From Myxococcaceae bacterium (GTDB taxonomy: Bacteria > Myxococcota > Myxococcia > Myxococcales > Myxococcaceae): a stretch of DNA of 9,901 nucleotides. The notes beneath the pieces are model-generated. The model had not been told where the DNA came from, searched no databases, and saw only the letters and a program-made list of their open reading frames with translations. The DNA is taken from positions 1 through 9,901 of the forward strand of contig JAGSPQ010000306.1 of assembly GCA_018262385.1 (NCBI GenBank), given 5' to 3'. Of this stretch, positions 6,621 to 9,901 are shown one piece after another (positions within the stretch are counted from its first letter, which is position 1; every line of letters begins with the position of its first letter). The position numbers were made by a program, and so were the translations under genes.

Positions 6621-7721
6621 TCAATCCGTTGGGAAGCGGGTGTTCCTCAGCGCGCCCTCGTCGCTCAGCAGCGGAGCGAGGTTCGGATCCTTCAGCACGT
6701 CGGCGAGCGGAACCCGCCGGCCGTCGAGCTCGACCGTGCCCGAGACGAGGCGAACCCCGTGGCTGTAGTCGGCGTAGCTGTTCTCGTGGATCCAGCTCAG
6801 CGGCTGGATCGGCTTTCCGTTCTGCTGGTGCCAGCCGTAGATGATGACCTTCCCCGGATGGCTGTCCATCGACGGGCTGATCAGCAGGTCCTTCTTGTCC
6901 CCCGCGACGAGCTCTCCCGGCGCGTGCCCCGCCAGCTGCGCATCGACCCGGCGATCGTGCTCGGCGTAGTACTCGTTCGACATCATCCTCGGCCCGGCGG
7001 GCAGCGGCTGGGGCGCGAGCTTCACCTCGGCCTGGCGGTAGATGGAGTCGACGATCTTCCGGGTGGGCAGCGAGGTCCCCGTCGCGTCGGCGATCTTCTG
7101 CGCGGTGATCGGGCTCATCGGAATCCGCACGCTGTCGGCATCGGAGCCGATCGACACGTAGTCCGGGATGACCTGGAGCTTCACGGTGTGCGACTGGCCG
7201 TCCTTCCCCTTCGCCTGGATGGTGACCTCTTTGAACTGGCGCGCCGAGTCGGGGACGTTGCCGGCGAGGACCTGGGCGAGGATTGCCTGCTCGCGCTCGG
7301 GCCGCGACAGCCCCCGGGTCGCTTCGAGAAACTGGGAGCCGGTGACTGCGTTCGGATCGCGCGGGGGAAGCTGCTCGAGCCCGACCCCGGTGGCGGCAGG
7401 TGGCGTGGCGGCAGCAGGCGTGGCGACCGGAGCCGGAGCCGCGGGCCGCGCCGGCGAAGGGGCCGGTTGAAATTGATCGACCGGCTTCGCGGGCGCTGCG
7501 GGTCTGGCGCCCAACAGCGCCTTCATCGCTGCGTCCGTCCGGGGGCCGAGCAGTCCGTCGGTCGCCAGCGGCGGTTTGGCGCCCAGTGAGTTGAGCTTCT
7601 GCTGCAGCTCGACCACCAACGGCCCGCTGTGTCCGAGCCGCAGGGCCTCGCCTTTGAGGGGCGGAGCGTAGGAGCCAGGCTTGTAAGCGGACTGGGACTG
7701 CGAAGGGCTGTCGACGCGCAT
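6621..7721 (-). CDS. Peptidoglycan-binding domain protein with uncharacterised C-terminal domain
   Basis: Numbered from ATG 7721 (366 aa). Residues 27-71 form a peptidoglycan-binding type 1 domain: LRLGHSGPLVVELQQKLNSL (27-46), then TDGLLGPRTDAAMKALLG (54-71), where DG-x-x-GP-x-T is the family hallmark. A flexible linker rich in Pro and Ala spans 72-118. The C-terminal 250 residues are not a family I can name. They hold conserved-looking blocks: YVSIGSDADSVRIP (188-201), LPTRKIVDSIY (218-228), YYAEHDRRV (251-259), ELVAGDKKD (270-278) and PGKVIIYGWHQQNGKPIQPL (289-308) running into YADYSHGVRLV (316-326). I recall similar blocks in uncharacterised bacterial proteins, which is memory, not a search. 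There is no signal peptide or membrane segment, odd for a wall-binding protein. The start is uncertain: no Shine-Dalgarno before 7721, nor before an ATG at 7766 (381 aa). The His, Asp and Lys-rich blocks hint at an enzyme; that is inference. Confidence 0.82.
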   Translation of the reverse strand: MRVDSPSQSQSAYKPGSYAPPLKGEALRLGHSGPLVVELQQKLNSLGAKPPLATDGLLGPRTDAAMKALLGARPAAPAKPVDQFQPAPSPARPAAPAPVATPAAATPPAATGVGLEQLPPRDPNAVTGSQFLEATRGLSRPEREQAILAQVLAGNVPDSARQFKEVTIQAKGKDGQSHTVKLQVIPDYVSIGSDADSVRIPMSPITAQKIADATGTSLPTRKIVDSIYRQAEVKLAPQPLPAGPRMMSNEYYAEHDRRVDAQLAGHAPGELVAGDKKDLLISPSMDSHPGKVIIYGWHQQNGKPIQPLSWIHENSYADYSHGVRLVSGTVELDGRRVPLADVLKDPNLAPLLSDEGALRNTRFPTD

Positions 7722-7727
7722 GGTGTA

Positions 7728-7743
7728 GGAATCATCGGATTCC
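7728..7743. promoter_or_regulatory. Perfect inverted repeat GGAATC-ATCG-GATTCC before the peptidoglycan-binding gene
   Basis: GGAATC (7728-7733) and GATTCC (7738-7743) are exact inverted copies around a four-base loop. The repeat ends six bases upstream of ATG 7721 and takes the place where a ribosome binding site is expected. In RNA it would be a six-pair hairpin blocking the start; in DNA it could be an operator. If translation starts at 7766 instead, the repeat is inside the coding region. Confidence 0.35.
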
Positions 7744-7841
7744 CACCCACCGAGTTGCCCTCTCATTTCACGGGGATGTGACTGGCAGGCCACAGTGTGA
7801 AGGCGCTGCAACTTCGCAGCTCGGCCCCACCGGGGCGGTTG

Positions 7842-8399
7842 TCACCCGCTCCACAGCGCGGAGAGGTCGAGCTCGATCGCCTCGAACGGCACCGCGCGCA
7901 CCCGCTCGTCGCCCGACGCGCTCATCTGCAGCACCCACTCCGAGTGCTGGCGCCGGAAGATCTGCAGCGTGTGGTTCACCGGTTCGATCAGCCAGGCAAC
8001 CTCGACTCCCGCCGCCGCGTAGAGCGGCAGCTTCAGCTCGAGGTCGAGCTTCGCGGTCGATGGGGAGAGCACCTCGCAGACCCAGTCAGGGACGACGGTG
8101 AAGGCGACGCCCTCGGGCAGGGCGGGCATCCGCTCGCGGCGCCACCCGGAGAGGTCCGGGACGAGCACGTCCTTGCCGAAATGCAGCTCCGGCTCGTCCA
8201 GGATCCACCACCCGCCGGGGCCGCCTCGACTGCGCTGAAACGGCCCGAGCTCGATCCCCAGCGCCGAGGAGACCAGCACGTGACGCGCCGCCGGCCGGGG
8301 GGAGGTGTAGAGCTTCCCGTCGATCAGTTCGCCCATCACGGTCTCGGGCAATTGCTCGAGATCCGAGTAGGTCGCCGGGCGGGAGGCGAGCGCGCGCAT
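7842..8399 (-). CDS. Uma2 family (DUF820) restriction-endonuclease-like protein
   Basis: A 185-residue protein with a PD-(D/E)XK nuclease fold of the Uma2 family, very abundant in cyanobacteria and myxobacteria and of unsettled function. Family hallmarks, numbered from ATG 8399: RPATYSDLEQLPE near the start (7-19), GELIDGKLYTSPRPAARH (23-40, Glu24), LVPDLSGWR (79-87, Asp82), PDWVCEVLSPST (104-115, Glu109) and KLPLYAAAGVEVAWLIEP (123-140, Lys123). Asp82, Glu109 and Lys123 are the expected catalytic set, so the fold appears intact. Met at 8399 gives the usual family N-terminus; in-frame ATGs at 8432 and 8453 would add 11 or 18 residues that fit the family poorly. It lies 120 bases upstream of the peptidoglycan-binding gene on the same strand and is divergent from the hydrolase. 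No partner methylase or toxin-antitoxin mate is visible. Confidence 0.92.
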   Translation of the reverse strand: MRALASRPATYSDLEQLPETVMGELIDGKLYTSPRPAARHVLVSSALGIELGPFQRSRGGPGGWWILDEPELHFGKDVLVPDLSGWRRERMPALPEGVAFTVVPDWVCEVLSPSTAKLDLELKLPLYAAAGVEVAWLIEPVNHTLQIFRRQHSEWVLQMSASGDERVRAVPFEAIELDLSALWSG

Positions 8400-8528
8400 G
8401 CGTCGAATGTAACCTGCGCCCCGGGACTGCATCATCGATCCAGGGGCTGACATCGAAGCTCGCCCCGCGAAAACTTTGCGGCCTCCGCCATCGTGATCAC
8501 GCGAGGCCGATCGCGTATTAGTAATCCC

Positions 8529-9368
8529 GTGCTCCCGGCTTCAAAGCTCCCGCTGCGGCAGCGGCTGTCGTTGATGGCGATTCGGGGCGGGCTCGCCTCG
8601 CTCGACGCCGTCTCGACCCGGGCCGCCGCGCGCGCCGCCGGGCGCCTGTTCCTCCAGCCGCCGCCGGCGCCGTTCAGCCGCAACCTCGCGGGCGAGGGGG
8701 AGCGGTTCGAGCTGTCGACCCCGGGGGGCCGCGCGATCTCCTGGCGGTATGGCGCAGGGCCGGCCGTCTACCTGCTGCACGGTTGGGGCGGGCGGGGGCA
8801 TCAGCTGTCGGGCTTCGTCGCTCCGCTGGTAGCCGCTGGGCGGTCGGTGGTGGTGCTCGATGCGCCCGGGCACGGCGAGGCGGCGGGGGGGCAGTCTTCG
8901 GTGCTGGCCTTCGCCCAGGCGCTGCGGGAGGCGGCGGCCGTGTTCGGTCCCCCGGCGGGAGTGATCGCCCACTCGCTCGGCGCGCTGTGCGTGATCATCT
9001 CGATCGCCGAGGGGCTGCCGATCGAGCGGGCCGCGTTCGTCGCGCCCGGCTCGAGCCTCGAGGCGGCCTCGCAGCGCTTTCAGCGGACGGTCGGGCTGCG
9101 GCCGAAGACGATGCAGGTGCTGAAGCAGCAGCTCGAGTCCCGCTTCCAGAAGCGCTGGGACTACTACGATCTGCCGCGGCTGAAGCTGAAGGTCCCGCTG
9201 TGGGTGGCGCATGACTCCCAGGACGAAGAAGTGCCGCTGAGCGAGACCCACGCGCTGCTCGAGCACTGGGACGGCGCCCGGCTCGAGGTCACCCAGGGCC
9301 TGGGCCACTACCGGGTGCTGCGCAACGCGGGCGTGATCGCCGGCGCGGTGAAGTTCCTCACTCCTTAG
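8529..9368 (+). CDS. Alpha/beta hydrolase
   Basis: A 279-residue alpha/beta-fold serine hydrolase. The oxyanion-hole motif is LLHGWGGRG (82-90). The strand and turn VVVLDAPGHGEA (107-118) are typical of the fold. The nucleophile elbow is AHSLG (147-151, Ser149), the acid is probably Asp232 in HDSQDEEVP (228-236), and the histidine is His260 in GLGHYRVL. All three catalytic residues are present. The N-terminal 50 residues, rich in Arg and Ala, form an extra segment before the core. The substrate cannot be deduced. The start is unsettled. GTG 8529 is preferred because an AT-rich patch just upstream (TATTAGTAAT, 8516-8525) looks like promoter, not coding sequence. GTG 8493 would give 291 aa, and no Shine-Dalgarno precedes either. 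The stop TAG overlaps the convergent dehydrogenase stop. Confidence 0.88.
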   Translation: MLPASKLPLRQRLSLMAIRGGLASLDAVSTRAAARAAGRLFLQPPPAPFSRNLAGEGERFELSTPGGRAISWRYGAGPAVYLLHGWGGRGHQLSGFVAPLVAAGRSVVVLDAPGHGEAAGGQSSVLAFAQALREAAAVFGPPAGVIAHSLGALCVIISIAEGLPIERAAFVAPGSSLEAASQRFQRTVGLRPKTMQVLKQQLESRFQKRWDYYDLPRLKLKVPLWVAHDSQDEEVPLSETHALLEHWDGARLEVTQGLGHYRVLRNAGVIAGAVKFLTP

Positions 9369-9901
9369 ACCTGGAGCTTCACCCGCTTCGCGCTCTCGTC
9401 CCACAGCTTCGCCGCCACCGCCTCGTCCCGCGCGAGCGGGGCGGGATCGACCGCCACGTTCTTCTCGAAGTACAGCCCGGTCTTCCCCTCGAGCTCGGGG
9501 CTCATCGCCGCGTGGGTGATCGTCGCGCCGCCCTGCTCGGGGGTGATCATCGCCAGCCGCTTGTAGAGGTTCAGGAACGGCCGCGTCCACCCAGGGGCCT
9601 TGCTCCAGATGTTGGTCGCGACCGTGCCGGGGTGCACCACGTGGACCGCCACTGACTTGCCGGCAAGCCTTCGCGCCAGCTCGAGGGTGAAGAGGACGTT
9701 GGCCAGCTTCGAGCGCGCGTACGCCGCCATGATCGAGTAGCCGCGCTCGAAGCCGAGATCGGCGAAATCCATCGTCCCGCGGCGGTGGGCGATCGAGGCG
9801 ACGTTGACGATCCGCGCCGGGGCGCTGGCGACGATCAGATCGAGCAGCAGGTGGGTGAGCAGGAAATACCCGAGGTGGTTGGTCGCGAAGGTGCTCTCGA
9901 T
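9365..9901 (-). CDS. Short-chain dehydrogenase/reductase, C-terminal part (runs off right edge)
   Basis: An NAD(P)-dependent oxidoreductase of the short-chain dehydrogenase/reductase superfamily. The frame is open from the window edge and gives 178 residues before TAA at 9365-9367. In visible-part numbering the catalytic tetrad is complete: Asn8 in TNHLGYFLL, Ser36 in IVNVASIAH, and Tyr61 and Lys65 in YARSK. HVVHPGTVATNIW (88-100) is the usual block after the active site, where PG is conserved. The pattern NHLGYFLLTHLLL plus YARSKLAN resembles the retinol dehydrogenase-like group; that sub-family call and the substrate are inference. The Rossmann TGxxxGIG cofactor motif lies beyond position 9901. 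A 135-residue reading from Met at 9772 would discard Asn8 and Ser36 and is not the true start. Tail-to-tail with the hydrolase, overlapping by four bases. Confidence 0.93.
   Translation of the reverse strand: MESTFATNHLGYFLLTHLLLDLIVASAPARIVNVASIAHRRGTMDFADLGFERGYSIMAAYARSKLANVLFTLELARRLAGKSVAVHVVHPGTVATNIWSKAPGWTRPFLNLYKRLAMITPEQGGATITHAAMSPELEGKTGLYFEKNVAVDPAPLARDEAVAAKLWDESAKRVKLQV

Noticed and set aside
8541..9590. Minus-strand frame of 349 codons
   Set aside because: Antisense to the hydrolase with its intact Ser-Asp-His set and to the dehydrogenase end; Arg, Gly and Pro-rich composition and no domain.

Overview
High-GC bacterial chromosome of ordinary gene density, read at both ends into incomplete genes. 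There is no rRNA, tRNA, CRISPR array, insertion sequence or phage structural gene, and no stretch over 300 bases lacks a gene. The GC-rich third positions, the RapA, RadC and Uma2 set, and a signal-less peptidoglycan-binding protein with a Pro/Ala linker suggest a myxobacterium (Myxococcota) or a relative. That placement is inference, not proof.

Layout. Positions 1-2519 are all on the minus strand: a small protein (68 aa), a two-CBS-domain protein, RadC, and the N-terminal 308 residues of a RecQ helicase. RadC and RecQ are 25 bases apart and RecQ has its own strong ribosome binding site. Positions 2520-2607 are a divergent control region. To its right, on the plus strand, an HxlR-type winged-helix regulator overlaps by ATGA with a large RapA-type SWI2/SNF2 ATPase. 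The RapA gene carries a one-base frameshift near 5460. Its homology continues in the next frame to a stop at 6009.

From 5999 the minus strand resumes: a short PlsC-like acyltransferase, a peptidoglycan-binding-domain protein with an uncharacterised C-terminal domain, and a Uma2-family (PD-(D/E)XK) protein. An alpha/beta hydrolase is divergent on the plus strand (8529-9368). It meets, tail to tail, a short-chain dehydrogenase/reductase that runs off the right edge.

How the genes fit together. Most are housekeeping or accessory singletons. The unit with the best claim to being an unrecognised system is 2313-6009: a regulator with an N-terminal cysteine where thiol-sensing HxlR members have theirs, translationally coupled to an RNA-polymerase-recycling ATPase. 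It is transcribed away from a tiny three-cysteine protein whose likely promoter overlaps an inverted repeat. The architecture is visible in the sequence; the redox link is hypothesis. The second candidate is the C-terminal domain of the 6621-7721 protein.
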